Shown here one piece after another: positions 10,117 through 19,178 of a stretch of 64,000 nucleotides of DNA. A program made the translations under genes and the position numbers. How positions within the stretch are numbered: the stretch's first letter is position 1; each line of letters opens with the position of its first letter. Source of the DNA: Pseudomonas guariconensis (GTDB lineage Bacteria; Pseudomonadota; Gammaproteobacteria; Pseudomonadales; Pseudomonadaceae); NCBI RefSeq assembly GCF_024127895.1, contig NZ_JAMYBK010000011.1:1-64000 (forward strand), in the 5' to 3' direction. The notes beneath the pieces are model-generated. The model was given only the letters and a program-made list of their open reading frames with translations. It was not told the DNA's origin and made no database searches.

Positions 10117-10624
10117 CCCTGCTGCGGGGCGCTTCGGGCGCCTTGCCTGGCTCTGGCTGAGCCTGGTGGTCCTGGTCCTCGACCAGGCCACCAAGGTCTA
10201 TTTCGAGGGGGCCCTGAGCCTGTATCAGCAGATCGTGGTCATCCCCGACTACTTCAGCTGGACCCTGGCCTACAACACCGGCGCCGCCTTCAGCTTCCTC
10301 GCCGACAGCTCCGGCTGGCAGCGCTGGCTGTTCGCCCTGATCGCCCTGGTGGTCAGCGCGGTGCTGGTGGTCTGGCTCAAGCGCCTGGGGCGCAACGAGA
10401 CCTGGCTGGCCATCGCCCTGGCCCTGGTGCTGGGGGGCGCGCTGGGCAACCTGTACGACCGCATCGTGCTGGGGCACGTGGTCGACTTCATCCTGGTGCA
10501 CTGGCAGAACCGCTGGTATTTCCCGGCCTTCAACCTGGCCGACAGTGCCATTACCGTTGGCGCGGTGATGCTGGCGCTGGATATGTTCAAGAGCAAGAAG
10601 TCCGGAGAACCTGTCCATGACTGA
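10109..10624 (+). CDS. lspA: lipoprotein signal peptidase (signal peptidase II)
   Basis: A 171-residue inner-membrane aspartyl protease with four hydrophobic segments. It removes the signal peptide of diacylglyceryl-prolipoproteins. The two catalytic aspartate motifs are seen: [20 protein letters not shown] and [11 protein letters not shown]. The DQATK motif near residue 27 is also typical. It overlaps ileS upstream and fkpB downstream (eight bases each), so translation is probably coupled. Confidence 0.97.
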   Translation: MPNPAAGRFGRLAWLWLSLVVLVLDQATKVYFEGALSLYQQIVVIPDYFSWTLAYNTGAAFSFLADSSGWQRWLFALIALVVSAVLVVWLKRLGRNETWLAIALALVLGGALGNLYDRIVLGHVVDFILVHWQNRWYFPAFNLADSAITVGAVMLALDMFKSKKSGEPVHD

Positions 10625-11054
10625 GACCCGTATCGGCCAGAACACCGAAGTCACCCTGCACTTCGCGTTGCACCTGGAAAACGGCGACACCGTCGACAGC
10701 ACCTTCGACAAGGCACCGGCCTGCTTCAAGGTCGGTGATGGTAACCTGCTGCCCGGCTTCGAAGCCGCCCTGTTCGGCTTCAAGGCCGGTGACAAGCGCA
10801 CCCTGACCATCGCTCCGGAGAACGCCTTCGGCCAGCCGAACCCGCAGAACGTGCAGGTGATGCCGCGCTCGCAGTTCACCGACATGGCGCTTTCCGAAGG
10901 CCTGCTGGTGATCTTCAACGATGCCGCCAACGCCGAGTTGCCGGGCGTGGTCAAGGCTTTCGACGACAACCAGGTGACCATCGACTTCAATCACCCACTG
11001 GCTGGCAAGACCCTGAACTTCGAGGTGGAGATCCTCGAGGTGAAGGCGCTGTAA
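10617..11054 (+). CDS. fkpB: FKBP-type peptidyl-prolyl isomerase (SlpA/FkpB)
   Basis: A 145-residue SlyD/SlpA-like FKBP. It has the FKBP core ([41 protein letters not shown]) with the inserted chaperone flap ([21 protein letters not shown]) and ends [13 protein letters not shown]. It lacks the His-rich metal-binding tail of SlyD. It is predicted to catalyse prolyl isomerisation in the cytoplasm. It sits between lspA and ispH, as in E. coli. Confidence 0.95.
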   Translation: MTETRIGQNTEVTLHFALHLENGDTVDSTFDKAPACFKVGDGNLLPGFEAALFGFKAGDKRTLTIAPENAFGQPNPQNVQVMPRSQFTDMALSEGLLVIFNDAANAELPGVVKAFDDNQVTIDFNHPLAGKTLNFEVEILEVKAL

Positions 11055-11068
11055 GCCTGGAGCCGAGC

Positions 11069-12016
11069 ATGCAAATCAAACTCGCCAACCCTCGCGGCTT
11101 CTGCGCGGGGGTCGACCGGGCGATCGAGATCGTCAACCGGGCCCTGGAAGTCTTCGGCCCGCCGATCTACGTGCGCCACGAAGTGGTGCACAACAAGTTC
11201 GTGGTCGAAGACCTGCGCAATCGCGGTGCTATTTTCGTCGAAGAACTCGACCAGGTGCCGGACGATGTCATCGTCATCTTCAGCGCCCACGGTGTTTCCC
11301 AGGCCGTGCGCCAGGAAGCGGCCGGCCGCGGCCTCAAGGTGTTCGATGCCACCTGCCCGCTGGTCACCAAGGTGCACATCGAGGTGGCCAAGTACAGCCG
11401 CGACGGCCGGGAATGTATCCTCATCGGCCATGCCGGGCATCCGGAGGTCGAGGGCACCATGGGCCAGTACGACGCCAGCAATGGCGGCTCGATCTACCTG
11501 GTCGAGGACGAGCAGGATGTCGCCAACCTGCAGGTGCGCGACCCGGATCACCTGGCCTTCGTCACCCAGACCACCCTGTCGATGGACGACACCAGCCGGG
11601 TCATCGATGCCCTGCGCGCGCGCTTTCCGAACATCGGCGGGCCACGCAAGGACGATATCTGCTATGCCACCCAGAACCGCCAGGATGCGGTCAAGCAACT
11701 GGCCGGCGAGTGCGATGTGGTCCTGGTGGTCGGCAGCCCCAACAGCTCCAACTCCAACCGCCTGCGCGAACTGGCCGAGCGCATGGGTACCCCGGCCTAC
11801 CTGATCGACGGTGCCGAGGACTTGCAGCAAGGCTGGTTCGAGGGCGTCGCGCGTATCGGCATCACCGCTGGCGCCTCGGCCCCCGAGGTGCTGGTGCGTG
11901 GCGTGATCGACCAGCTCAGGGCCTGGGGCGCCAGCGGCGCCGAAGAGCTCGATGGCCGCGAGGAGAACATCACCTTCTCCATGCCCAAGGAGCTGCGGGT
12001 TCGCTCGCTGATCTGA
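11069..12016 (+). CDS. ispH: 4-hydroxy-3-methylbut-2-enyl diphosphate reductase
   Basis: A 315-residue iron-sulfur enzyme that performs the last step of the MEP pathway, making IPP and DMAPP. The three cluster cysteines are in [11 protein letters not shown] (residue 12), [11 protein letters not shown] and [10 protein letters not shown]. The [10 protein letters not shown] substrate loop is present. It is the last gene of the ribF operon; its TGA is directly followed by the convergent stop of the pseudopilin gene, with no space for a terminator between them. Confidence 0.98.
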   Translation: MQIKLANPRGFCAGVDRAIEIVNRALEVFGPPIYVRHEVVHNKFVVEDLRNRGAIFVEELDQVPDDVIVIFSAHGVSQAVRQEAAGRGLKVFDATCPLVTKVHIEVAKYSRDGRECILIGHAGHPEVEGTMGQYDASNGGSIYLVEDEQDVANLQVRDPDHLAFVTQTTLSMDDTSRVIDALRARFPNIGGPRKDDICYATQNRQDAVKQLAGECDVVLVVGSPNSSNSNRLRELAERMGTPAYLIDGAEDLQQGWFEGVARIGITAGASAPEVLVRGVIDQLRAWGASGAEELDGREENITFSMPKELRVRSLI

Positions 12017-12508
12017 TCAGCGGCCTGCGCACAGTGGCGGATCAGCCGTCCCGGTGCGCAGGCTGATCCTGCCGCTGGGGGCGAGCACCACCTGCAAATG
12101 ACTCGCTTGCGTGGTGCCCTGGCAGATCTCGAAGGTGCCCCCCAGAAACGCGCCGTTGCCACGCAGCGGAACCCCCAAGCCACTGAATTTCACTTCATTG
12201 CCCAGGTTACCGACGACCTTGAGCCTGCGGCCCAGGCGTCGCTCGTGCAGCAATTGCCCATCGTGCGCCAGCAGCGTACGCCAGCCGATCCCCCAGTCGT
12301 TTTGCAGTGCCCGAACCAGCACCGTTTGCTGTCGCAGCAAGGCATGGCCGCGTGCATTGCGCAGTGCATGTGCCAGCTCGCGGGCCGCAGCGGCCTGGTG
12401 CAGGCCTTCGCTGAGATGGTTGTAGGCCGGTATGCCCACCTGTGTCAGCAGGCTGACCAGCGCCAGCGCGCACAGGGTTTGTATCAGTGTTACTCCCTGT
12501 TGCTTCAC
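12017..12508 (-). CDS. FimT/GspH-like minor pseudopilin
   Basis: A 163-residue type IV pilin-like protein with a short prepilin leader (MKQQG) and a hydrophobic helix (VTLIQTLCALALVSLL). I chose the GTG at 12508 because GGGAGG lies eight bases upstream; no better start gives an intact leader. Two features are unusual: the residue after the cleavage glycine is Val, and position +5 is Gln rather than the near-invariant Glu. The C-terminal part (GRISLRTG near the end) fits the GspH/FimT fold. It is transcribed away from the other minor pilins, from a shared 109-bp region. Confidence 0.8.
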   Translation of the reverse strand: MKQQGVTLIQTLCALALVSLLTQVGIPAYNHLSEGLHQAAAARELAHALRNARGHALLRQQTVLVRALQNDWGIGWRTLLAHDGQLLHERRLGRRLKVVGNLGNEVKFSGLGVPLRGNGAFLGGTFEICQGTTQASHLQVVLAPSGRISLRTGTADPPLCAGR

Positions 12509-12617
12509 CGTGCATTCCTCCCTGGAAGTGCTTCGCTGTAGCTTCGAGGCCGATGGGCAGAAGGTCCAGTCGGCCAGGTAGGAGAGGGCGGCAGGGAAAA
12601 TTCGCAGGAGGCGCAGG

Positions 12618-12980
12618 ATGCGGACAAAGGAATGCGGCATGACGTTGCTGGAGGTGTTGCTGGCGATGGGAGTACTGGCGCTCGGGCTGTTCGCCACCGC
12701 CGCCTTGCAAGTGCGTGCCTTGCAGGTGCTCGACAACACGCGGCGCGATAGCCAGGCGATCCACCTGGCGCAGGGGCTGCTCGAGCGGGCGAGGGCGGCG
12801 GGCCGGTTGGAGGCGGGCGAGCAGGCCGGCTGGCAGGCACGAATCCGGCAGGTGCTCGGTGGGGCAGCCGAGGGGCGGGTGCGGCGTAGCGGGGCGAACG
12901 TCGTGCTGGAAATCCATTGGCTGGAGGCCCGGGAGGGGACGCAACAGTCCGTCAGCCTGCAGGGCAGGGTACTGCCATGA
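12618..12980 (+). CDS. pilV: type IV pilus minor pilin PilV-like
   Basis: A 120-residue GspI/PilV family pseudopilin. The prepilin leader MRTKECG is followed by MTLLEVLLAMGVLALGLF with the expected Glu at +5. Minor pilins of this kind form the priming complex at the tip of the pilus and are processed by the prepilin peptidase encoded in this window near 41.3-42.2 kb. It ends in an ATGA overlap with pilW. Confidence 0.85.
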   Translation: MRTKECGMTLLEVLLAMGVLALGLFATAALQVRALQVLDNTRRDSQAIHLAQGLLERARAAGRLEAGEQAGWQARIRQVLGGAAEGRVRRSGANVVLEIHWLEAREGTQQSVSLQGRVLP

Positions 12981-13642
12981 GCAGGGCCCAGGCCGGTTTT
13001 GGCCTGCTGGAAGCATTGTTGGCGTTGGCGCTGGGCCTGATGCTGCTGGCGGCAGCGAGCCAGGTGTTCGTCGCCGCCTACCAGGCCTGGCGCCTGCAAG
13101 GCGCGGCGGCACGCCTGCAGGACGATGCCCGGCTGGCGCTGCACAGAATGGCCCAGGACATCCGCATGACAGGCATGTCCGGGTGCCTGCGCCAACAGGC
13201 GATCACGTTCGATACGGCCGCTGCCGCCCAGGCGTTTGCCCAACCGCTACGGATCACCCTGGCCGGCGATGGGCGCCTGGACAGCCTGAGCCTGGTGCTG
13301 GAGCAACTGCCGGGCAGCGCCAGGCAGCCAGCCTGGACCTTGCTGACCGATTGCCGCAGTTGGGCGCAGGTCAAGGAAGGGCGCCACCCCGGCAACGAGC
13401 GGACATTGGCATTCCCCATCGCCCGGATCAGCTATCAACTGCGTGCGGGCAACTTGAGGCGGATGAGCGGCAGTCAGGCCGAGGCGTTGATCGACCACGT
13501 TCGCGACCTGCGTGCGACCTTGGTGCCGACGGCGGAGGGCGGGCGCGTGGACCTGCAACTGACGCTGTTCGAGCCGCAACAGCGGATCGAGTTGCAGCAC
13601 GAGCTGAGCGTGGCCCTGCGCAACCGGTTGCCCGAACCATGA
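12977..13642 (+). CDS. pilW: type IV pilus minor pilin PilW-like
   Basis: A 221-residue PilW-family pseudopilin. Leader MSRAQAG precedes FGLLEALLALALGLMLLAAAS, with Phe at +1 and Glu at +5 of the mature protein. The ARLQDDARLALHRMAQDIRMTGMSGC segment is characteristic of PilW. The start is set by the overlap with pilV; in-frame codons further upstream lie inside pilV. It overlaps pilX by four bases. Confidence 0.87.
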   Translation: MSRAQAGFGLLEALLALALGLMLLAAASQVFVAAYQAWRLQGAAARLQDDARLALHRMAQDIRMTGMSGCLRQQAITFDTAAAAQAFAQPLRITLAGDGRLDSLSLVLEQLPGSARQPAWTLLTDCRSWAQVKEGRHPGNERTLAFPIARISYQLRAGNLRRMSGSQAEALIDHVRDLRATLVPTAEGGRVDLQLTLFEPQQRIELQHELSVALRNRLPEP

Positions 13643-14121
13643 GGCGCCAGCGCGGCATGGTCCTGCTGGTGGGGCTTCTGCTCAGCCTGTTGCTGGGGCT
13701 GCTCAGTGCTTCGGCCCTGCACGATGCCCTGATCCAGGCGCGCCTGGGCGGCCTGCTGCTGGCGAACGCACGAGCCCTGGAGCAGGCCGAAGCAGCCTTG
13801 CTCGAGGGGGCGGCCCGGTTGCTGCTGGCGCCTCCAGCACCTTGCCAGGCCTGCCTGCCGCCTCCTGACGCCCATGATGTGCAGGGCGGGGACCTGTCAT
13901 GGCAGCGTACGGAAAACGGATTCTTCCTGTTACAGAACCTGGGCGAAAGCGCCCTGGCGGCACAGGTCCCTGAAGGTGTGCAGGTGACCCTCTACAGGGT
14001 CACCGCCGTCAGCCGCGAGCGCCAGGCGCGGCATGTGCTGGAGGCTGTGTACGCCCTGCAGGCCGACCAGGCTGTAGCGCCACGGCGGCTTCTGTGGCGC
14101 CAGCGATTGAGAGGACAATGA
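13639..14121 (+). CDS. pilX: type IV pilus minor pilin PilX-like
   Basis: A 160-residue protein with the leader MRRQRG and a hydrophobic N-helix (MVLLVGLLLSLLLGLLSAS) lacking Glu at +5, as is usual for PilX/GspK proteins that cap the tip complex. A pair of Cys (CQAC near residue 72) and an Arg-rich C-terminus are seen. The reading frame stays open far upstream, but the start is fixed by the ATGA overlap with pilW. Confidence 0.82.
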   Translation: MRRQRGMVLLVGLLLSLLLGLLSASALHDALIQARLGGLLLANARALEQAEAALLEGAARLLLAPPAPCQACLPPPDAHDVQGGDLSWQRTENGFFLLQNLGESALAAQVPEGVQVTLYRVTAVSRERQARHVLEAVYALQADQAVAPRRLLWRQRLRGQ

Positions 14122-14122
14122 C

Positions 14123-14521
14123 ATGCAGCAAGGCCTGAGCCTGATCGAATTGTTGATTGTCGTGGCCGTGACCGGCATTCTGGCAGCCATTGCCTACCCC
14201 AGTTACCACGACCCGTTGAGACGTGCCGCGCGAAGCGAAGTGGTCGGCCTGCTGCACGATGCCGCCCTGCGCCTGGAGCGCCACCATGCACGTACCGGCC
14301 AGTATGCCGACAGTGACCAGCAGCAGACGCCATTGCCCGCCGGCAGCCGCTACTACAGCCTGCAGGCAGAGCGTGGCGACGACAGTTTCCGCCTGCTCGC
14401 CAGGCGCCTGCCCGGCGCTCTGATGGCGGACGATGGTTGTGGTGACTACCAGCTCGACCAGGCCGGTGTGCGGAGCAATCCGGGGGCTGTCGAGCCCGCC
14501 GAGGGCTGTTGGGGTAGCTGA
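14123..14521 (+). CDS. pilE: type IV pilus minor pilin PilE-like
   Basis: A 132-residue pilin with the leader MQQG and mature N-terminus LSLIELLIVVAVTGILAAIAYPSY, the canonical class III helix with Glu at +5. It has two Cys in the C-terminal half (DDGCGDYQ and EGCWG) that could form the usual disulfide loop. It starts one base after the pilX stop. In P. aeruginosa pilY1 and pilY2 lie between pilX and pilE; here nothing does. Confidence 0.86.
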   Translation: MQQGLSLIELLIVVAVTGILAAIAYPSYHDPLRRAARSEVVGLLHDAALRLERHHARTGQYADSDQQQTPLPAGSRYYSLQAERGDDSFRLLARRLPGALMADDGCGDYQLDQAGVRSNPGAVEPAEGCWGS

Positions 14522-14554
14522 AGGTCGCGTTTATTTCAGGTAGTGGATCGACGG

Positions 14555-15652
14555 ATGAGCAAGCAAGTAGTGATTGTCGGTGGCGGGGTCATTGGCCTGC
14601 TGACAGCGTTCAACCTGGCGCCCAAGGTCGGCCAGGTGGTGGTGTGCGACCAGGGTGAAGTGGGGCGCGAGTCGTCCTGGGCCGGTGGCGGTATCGTCTC
14701 GCCCCTGTACCCCTGGCGCTACAGCCCGGCGGTGACGGCACTGGCGCACTGGTCGCAGGATTTCTATCCACAGCTGGGCGAGCGCCTGTACGCGAGCACG
14801 GGGATCGACCCCGAGGTGCACACCACCGGCCTGTACTGGTTGGACCTGGACGACGAGGCCGAGGCCCTGGCCTGGGCCAGGCGCGAGCAGCGGCCACTGA
14901 GCGCCGTGGATATCTCGGCGGCCTACGATGCGGTGCCGGTGCTCGGCCCAGGCTTCACGCGCGCCATCTACATGGCGGGTGTAGCCAACGTGCGTAATCC
15001 ACGCCTGGTGAAATCGTTGAAGGCAGCCCTGCAGGCCCTGCCTAACGTGACCTTGCGCGAGCACTGCCAGGTCACCGGGTTCCGCCAGGAAGGCGGGCGG
15101 GTCACCGGTGTGCACACCGCCGAAGGCATGCTGGCGGCCGATGACGTGGTGCTCAGCGCGGGTGCCTGGAGTGGCGAGCTGTTGCTCACCCTCGGCCTGG
15201 CGCTGCCGGTGGAGCCGGTGAAGGGCCAGATGATCCTGTTCAAGTGTGCCGAGGACTTCCTGCCGAGCATGGTCCTGGCCAAGGGACGCTATGCCATCCC
15301 ACGGCGCGACGGGCACATCCTGGTCGGCAGTACCTTGGAACATGCTGGCTACGACAAGACCCCGACCGTGGACGCGCTGGAAAGCCTCAAGGCCTCGGCG
15401 GTCGAACTCCTGCCGGCGTTGGCCGATGCCACCCCGGTGGCGCACTGGGCCGGGCTGCGTCCGGGGTCGCCCGAAGGTATTCCCTACATCGGCCCGGTGC
15501 CGGGGCATGAGGGGTTATGGCTGAACTGCGGGCATTACCGCAACGGGCTGGTGCTGGCGCCGGCGTCGTGCCAGTTGTTCACCGACCTGTTGACCGGCAG
15601 CCAGCCGATCATCGATCCGGTGCCCTATGCCCCGGCAGGGCGCCTGGGCTGA
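14555..15652 (+). CDS. thiO: glycine oxidase / FAD-dependent oxidoreductase ThiO
   Basis: A 365-residue DAO-superfamily flavoenzyme. The N-terminal dinucleotide fold VVIVGGGVIGLLTAFNLA is intact, and the C-terminal WAGLRPGSPEGIPYIGPVPG / NCGHYRNGLVLAPA blocks are typical of ThiO. It oxidises glycine to the imine used to build the thiazole of thiamine. I start at MSKQVVIVGGG; an in-frame ATG four codons upstream is possible. It stands alone after the pilin genes, with a GC hairpin just behind it. Confidence 0.92.
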   Translation: MSKQVVIVGGGVIGLLTAFNLAPKVGQVVVCDQGEVGRESSWAGGGIVSPLYPWRYSPAVTALAHWSQDFYPQLGERLYASTGIDPEVHTTGLYWLDLDDEAEALAWARREQRPLSAVDISAAYDAVPVLGPGFTRAIYMAGVANVRNPRLVKSLKAALQALPNVTLREHCQVTGFRQEGGRVTGVHTAEGMLAADDVVLSAGAWSGELLLTLGLALPVEPVKGQMILFKCAEDFLPSMVLAKGRYAIPRRDGHILVGSTLEHAGYDKTPTVDALESLKASAVELLPALADATPVAHWAGLRPGSPEGIPYIGPVPGHEGLWLNCGHYRNGLVLAPASCQLFTDLLTGSQPIIDPVPYAPAGRLG

Positions 15653-15657
15653 AGACT

Positions 15658-15676
15658 GGGGCTGCAAAGCAGCCCC
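15658..15676. repeat. GGGGCTGC hairpin (dispersed repeat module)
   Basis: GGGGCTGC-AAA-GCAGCCCC begins six bases after the thiO stop. The same hairpin, with variable loop, occurs at eight other intergenic places in this window. It has no T-tract, so it is a repeat module rather than a classical terminator. Confidence 0.7.
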
Positions 15677-15780
15677 CAACGCCACTCGAGAGATCAAGCC
15701 CTCCCGCAAATCACACACTCTGTGGCTGACTCGATCCCGGGGCGCCGAACCGCCGCGAACAGGGTTCAACGCACAGCCCC

Positions 15781-17190
15781 TCAACCAACGACCGGTTCCT
15801 GCAAATGCCGGCTCGGATAGTGCTGTTCATAGACCTTGCACACCCTCAGCACCTGCTCATCGGCAAACCGCCCGGCCACTACCTGCAATCCCACCGGCAG
15901 CCCTTCCCGAGTAAAACCGCAAGGCACCGAAGCCGCTGGCTGCTGGGTCAGGTTGAAGGGGTAACTGAACGGCGTCCATTCCATCCACTGCGCCATCGCC
16001 GACCCAGGCGGTACGTTGTGCCCCGCTTCGAAAGCCACCAGTGGCAGCATCGGTGACACCAGCACGTCGTAACGCTGGTGGAAGGCGTTCATCCGCGCCA
16101 CCAGTTCCGCCCGTGCCTCAAGGGCCAGGGTGTACTCGTCTAGGCCGATCCGCGCCCCTTGTTCGGCGATCCACCGCAACCCTGGGTCGAGCAGCGCCCG
16201 CTGTTCATCCGAGAGCTGGCCAGCCAGCCGGGCAGCACCGGCGAACCACAAGGTATTGAACGCCTGCAGCGGGTCGGCGAACCCTGGGTCAACTTCCTCC
16301 ACCTGCGCGCCCAGCCGCGCCAGGCGTTGCACCGCCTGGGCCACCAGCGCCTGTATCTGTGGATCGACCTGCACGTAGCCGAAATCGGCACTGTAGGCGA
16401 TGCGCAGACCGCTCAGGTTTTGTTCGTCGCCCAGCCAGGGCGTTCGCCGTGGCGCGCCGGCCAAGCCGTCGCGTGGATCCGGCTGGGCTACGCAATCGAG
16501 CATCAGCACGGCATCGTCGACCGTGCGGGTCATTGGCCCCAAGTGCGACAGCAGGGTCATGGCACTGGCCGGCCACTGCGGCACATAGCCAAAGGTCGGT
16601 TTGATGCCGAAGGTGCCGGTGAAGGCACAGGGAATGCGGATCGAGCCGCCTGCGTCGCTGCCCTGGTGCAGCACGCCGAGGTTGAGCGCCGCCGCGGCGG
16701 CCGCGCCACCCGAGGAGCCGCCGGCGGTCAGGCGAGTGTCCCAGGGGTTGCGGGTGATGCCGTACAACGGGTTGTCGGTGACGCCCTTCCAGCCGAACTC
16801 CGGGGTGGTGGTCTTGCCCACCAGCACTGCGCCGGCCTCGCGCATGAACGCGCTGAATGGCGCATCCACCTCCCACGGCCCGGCCGCCGACGTGGTCCGT
16901 GAGCCCTTGCGGGTCGGCATGCCGCGGGTCAGGGTAAGGTCCTTGATCGAGGTCGGCAGGCCATCCAGCCTGCCACAGGGCTCGCCACGCCGCCAGCGCT
17001 GCTCGCTGGCGCGGGCAGAGGCGCGGGCGCCTTCGCCATCCACATGGCAGTAGGCATTCACCACCGGGTTGTAGCGGTCGATGCGCGCCAGTACATCGTC
17101 GATCACTTCCACGGGAGACAGCTGGCGGCGCTGGTACAGGTCGAGCAACTCGAGGGCGGTCAGTTCGCCGATGCAGGTTTTGCCGGTCAT
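15781..17190 (-). CDS. amidase (amidase signature family)
   Basis: A 469-residue serine hydrolase of the amidase-signature family. The Lys-cisSer-Ser triad is visible: SIKDLT (Lys), GSDAGGSIRIP (cis-Ser) and the Gly/Ser-rich TAGGSSGGAAAAAALN (nucleophile region). It hydrolyses amide bonds; the substrate cannot be read from sequence. It is the last gene of a leftward cluster with an N-carbamoyl-amino-acid hydrolase and a branched-chain-amino-acid-type ABC transporter, so it probably acts on an imported amide or ureide. The start MTGKTCIGEL lies one base after the stop of the upstream gene. Confidence 0.9.
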   Translation of the reverse strand: MTGKTCIGELTALELLDLYQRRQLSPVEVIDDVLARIDRYNPVVNAYCHVDGEGARASARASEQRWRRGEPCGRLDGLPTSIKDLTLTRGMPTRKGSRTTSAAGPWEVDAPFSAFMREAGAVLVGKTTTPEFGWKGVTDNPLYGITRNPWDTRLTAGGSSGGAAAAAALNLGVLHQGSDAGGSIRIPCAFTGTFGIKPTFGYVPQWPASAMTLLSHLGPMTRTVDDAVLMLDCVAQPDPRDGLAGAPRRTPWLGDEQNLSGLRIAYSADFGYVQVDPQIQALVAQAVQRLARLGAQVEEVDPGFADPLQAFNTLWFAGAARLAGQLSDEQRALLDPGLRWIAEQGARIGLDEYTLALEARAELVARMNAFHQRYDVLVSPMLPLVAFEAGHNVPPGSAMAQWMEWTPFSYPFNLTQQPAASVPCGFTREGLPVGLQVVAGRFADEQVLRVCKVYEQHYPSRHLQEPVVG

Positions 17191-17191
17191 C

Positions 17192-18469
17192 TCATTGGGC
17201 TCCCTTGTTGGCGGCCTGGAACATGGCGCGCAGCAGCACGTCGCAGCCGTCGGCCAGGTCCTGCGGCGCAGCGTTCTCGATCTCGTTGTGGCTGATGCCA
17301 CCTTCGCAGGGCACGAAGATCATCCCTGCAGGGCCCAACTCGGCGAGGAAGATCGCGTCGTGGCCGGCGCCACTGACGATGTCCATGTGGCTCAGGCCCA
17401 GCTCGCGGGCACCCTGGCGCACGGCATCGACGCACGCTTCGGCGAAGTACAACGGTGGGAAGTCCGCGGTGGGCGTGAGCTCGAAGCGCAGGCCGTGCTT
17501 GGCCGCGCAGGCCTCGATCGTTTGGCGTACCTCGCCGACCATGGCATCCAGGTGGCCGGGGTCGAGATGGCGCAGGTCGATCGTCATCTGCACCTGGCCC
17601 GGGATCACGTTGCGCGAGGCTGGGTGCACGTTCAGGCAGCCGACGGTACCGCAGGCATGGGGCTGATGAGCGTGGGCGATGCGGTTGACCGCGGTGACCA
17701 CCTCGGCGGCACCGACCAGGGCATCCTTGCGCAGGCGCATCGGGGTAGGGCCGGCATGGGCCTCGACGCCGGTCAGTACCAGGTCGAACCACTTCTGTCC
17801 CAGGCAGCCCTGGACCACGCCGATGGTGGTGCGCAGGTCTTCCAGCACCGGGCCCTGCTCTATGTGCGCCTCGAAGTAGGCGCCGACCGCATGGCCGGTG
17901 GGCACACGGGGGCCGGCATAGCCGATGCGGGTAAGCTCCGCGCCCACCGACAGGCCCTGGTCGTCGATCTTCTCCAGGGTCTCCTGCAGGTCGAACTTCC
18001 CGGCGAACACCCCCGAGCCCATCATGCACGGCGGAAAGCGCGAGCCTTCCTCGTTGGTCCATACCACCACCTCCAGCGGCGCCTCGGTGGCAAGGCCCAG
18101 GTCGTTGAGGGTACGCACCACTTCCAACCCGGCCATGACCCCATAGCAACCGTCGAACTTGCCGCCGGTGGGCTGGGTGTCGATGTGGCTGCCGGTCATC
18201 ACTGGCGCCAGGTCGGGATTGCGTCCGGGGCGGCGGGCGAAGATATTGCCGATGGCATCGATGCTGACAGTGCAGCCCGCCTCGGTGCACCAGTGCACGA
18301 ACAGGTCGCGGGCCTGGCGGTCGAGGTCGGTCAGGGCCAGGCGGCAGACGCCTCCCTTGGGCGTGGCGCCGAGCCGGGCCAGGTCCATCAGCGATTGCCA
18401 CAGGCGTTCACGGTTGACCAGCGTGCCCTGGCCGAGCAGGTGCCGCGAGGGATCGATACGGGTATTCAT
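17192..18469 (-). CDS. Zn-dependent N-carbamoyl-amino-acid / allantoate amidohydrolase
   Basis: A 425-residue M20-family hydrolase of the HyuC / beta-ureidopropionase / AllC group. Metal-ligand motifs are clear: GSHIDTQPTGGKFDG, TNEEGSRFPP, DLRHLDPGHLD and SGAGHDAIFLA. Members release CO2 and ammonia from N-carbamoyl amino acids or related ureides. The start is fixed by GGAGACGGCCC ahead of ATG. It lies between ABC ATPase and amidase genes, consistent with use of an imported carbamoyl or amide compound as nitrogen source. The exact substrate is inference. Confidence 0.9.
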   Translation of the reverse strand: MNTRIDPSRHLLGQGTLVNRERLWQSLMDLARLGATPKGGVCRLALTDLDRQARDLFVHWCTEAGCTVSIDAIGNIFARRPGRNPDLAPVMTGSHIDTQPTGGKFDGCYGVMAGLEVVRTLNDLGLATEAPLEVVVWTNEEGSRFPPCMMGSGVFAGKFDLQETLEKIDDQGLSVGAELTRIGYAGPRVPTGHAVGAYFEAHIEQGPVLEDLRTTIGVVQGCLGQKWFDLVLTGVEAHAGPTPMRLRKDALVGAAEVVTAVNRIAHAHQPHACGTVGCLNVHPASRNVIPGQVQMTIDLRHLDPGHLDAMVGEVRQTIEACAAKHGLRFELTPTADFPPLYFAEACVDAVRQGARELGLSHMDIVSGAGHDAIFLAELGPAGMIFVPCEGGISHNEIENAAPQDLADGCDVLLRAMFQAANKGAQ

Positions 18470-18482
18470 GGGCCGTCTCCTT

Positions 18483-19178
18483 TCAGGCACTCAGGGCCAG
18501 ATAGCGATTCTTGATGCTCGGGTCGGCGCGAAACTGTGCAGCGCTGCCCTGGTAGGCCACCCGGCCTTGTTCGAGCACGTAGTGACGGTCGGCGAGGGCG
18601 TCGCAGACCATCAGGTTCTGTTCCACCAGCAGGATCGACAGCCCTTCGTCCTTGATCCGCCGCAGGATCCTCACCAGTTCGTCGACGATCACCGGTGCCA
18701 GGCCTTCGGTGGGTTCGTCGAGGACCAGCAGCCTGGGGTCGTTGAGCAGGGCGCGGGCGATGGCGAGCATCTGCTGTTCGCCGCCCGACAGGGCAAAACC
18801 GCCATTGCGCCGCCGTTCCTTTAGCCGCGGGAACATGGCGTATACGTCCTGCAATTGCCAACGACTGTCCTTGCGCACGGCGATCTTCAGGTTTTCCTCG
18901 ACACTGAGCTGGCGGAAGATCCCGCGATGCTCCGGCACCAGCGCGATACCTTGCCGGGCGATGTCGAAGATCTCGCGGCCGACCAGGGGCTGGCCATTGA
19001 AGGTGATCTGCCCCTGGCGCGGCCGCACGATGCCGAGGATGCTGCGCAGGGTGGTGGTCTTGCCGGCGCCGTTGCGCCCGAGCAGGGTCACCAGTTCGCC
19101 GGCCTCGACCTTCAGCGAGACCCCTTCGAGCACATGGCTCTTGTCGTAGTAGGAATGGATCGAATCGACGTTGAGCAT
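18483..19178 (-). CDS. branched-chain amino acid-type ABC transporter ATP-binding protein (LivF-like)
   Basis: A 231-residue ATPase with Walker A GRNGAGKTT near residue 37, signature ALSGGEQQML and Walker B LLVLDEPTEGLAP. This is the LivF class of the HAAT family. Its start overlaps the stop of the LivG-like gene by one base. It powers import together with the two permeases and the periplasmic binding protein upstream in the same cluster. Confidence 0.94.
   Translation of the reverse strand: MLNVDSIHSYYDKSHVLEGVSLKVEAGELVTLLGRNGAGKTTTLRSILGIVRPRQGQITFNGQPLVGREIFDIARQGIALVPEHRGIFRQLSVEENLKIAVRKDSRWQLQDVYAMFPRLKERRRNGGFALSGGEQQMLAIARALLNDPRLLVLDEPTEGLAPVIVDELVRILRRIKDEGLSILLVEQNLMVCDALADRHYVLEQGRVAYQGSAAQFRADPSIKNRYLALSA

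Noticed and set aside
7306..10194. A 962-residue open frame antisense to ileS, and similar long antisense frames over pqi, clpB, metE and liv genes.
   Set aside because: High GC with GC-rich third positions opens the antisense frame. These translations are low-complexity, His/Gln/Ala-rich, with no domains, and lie exactly over well-supported genes.
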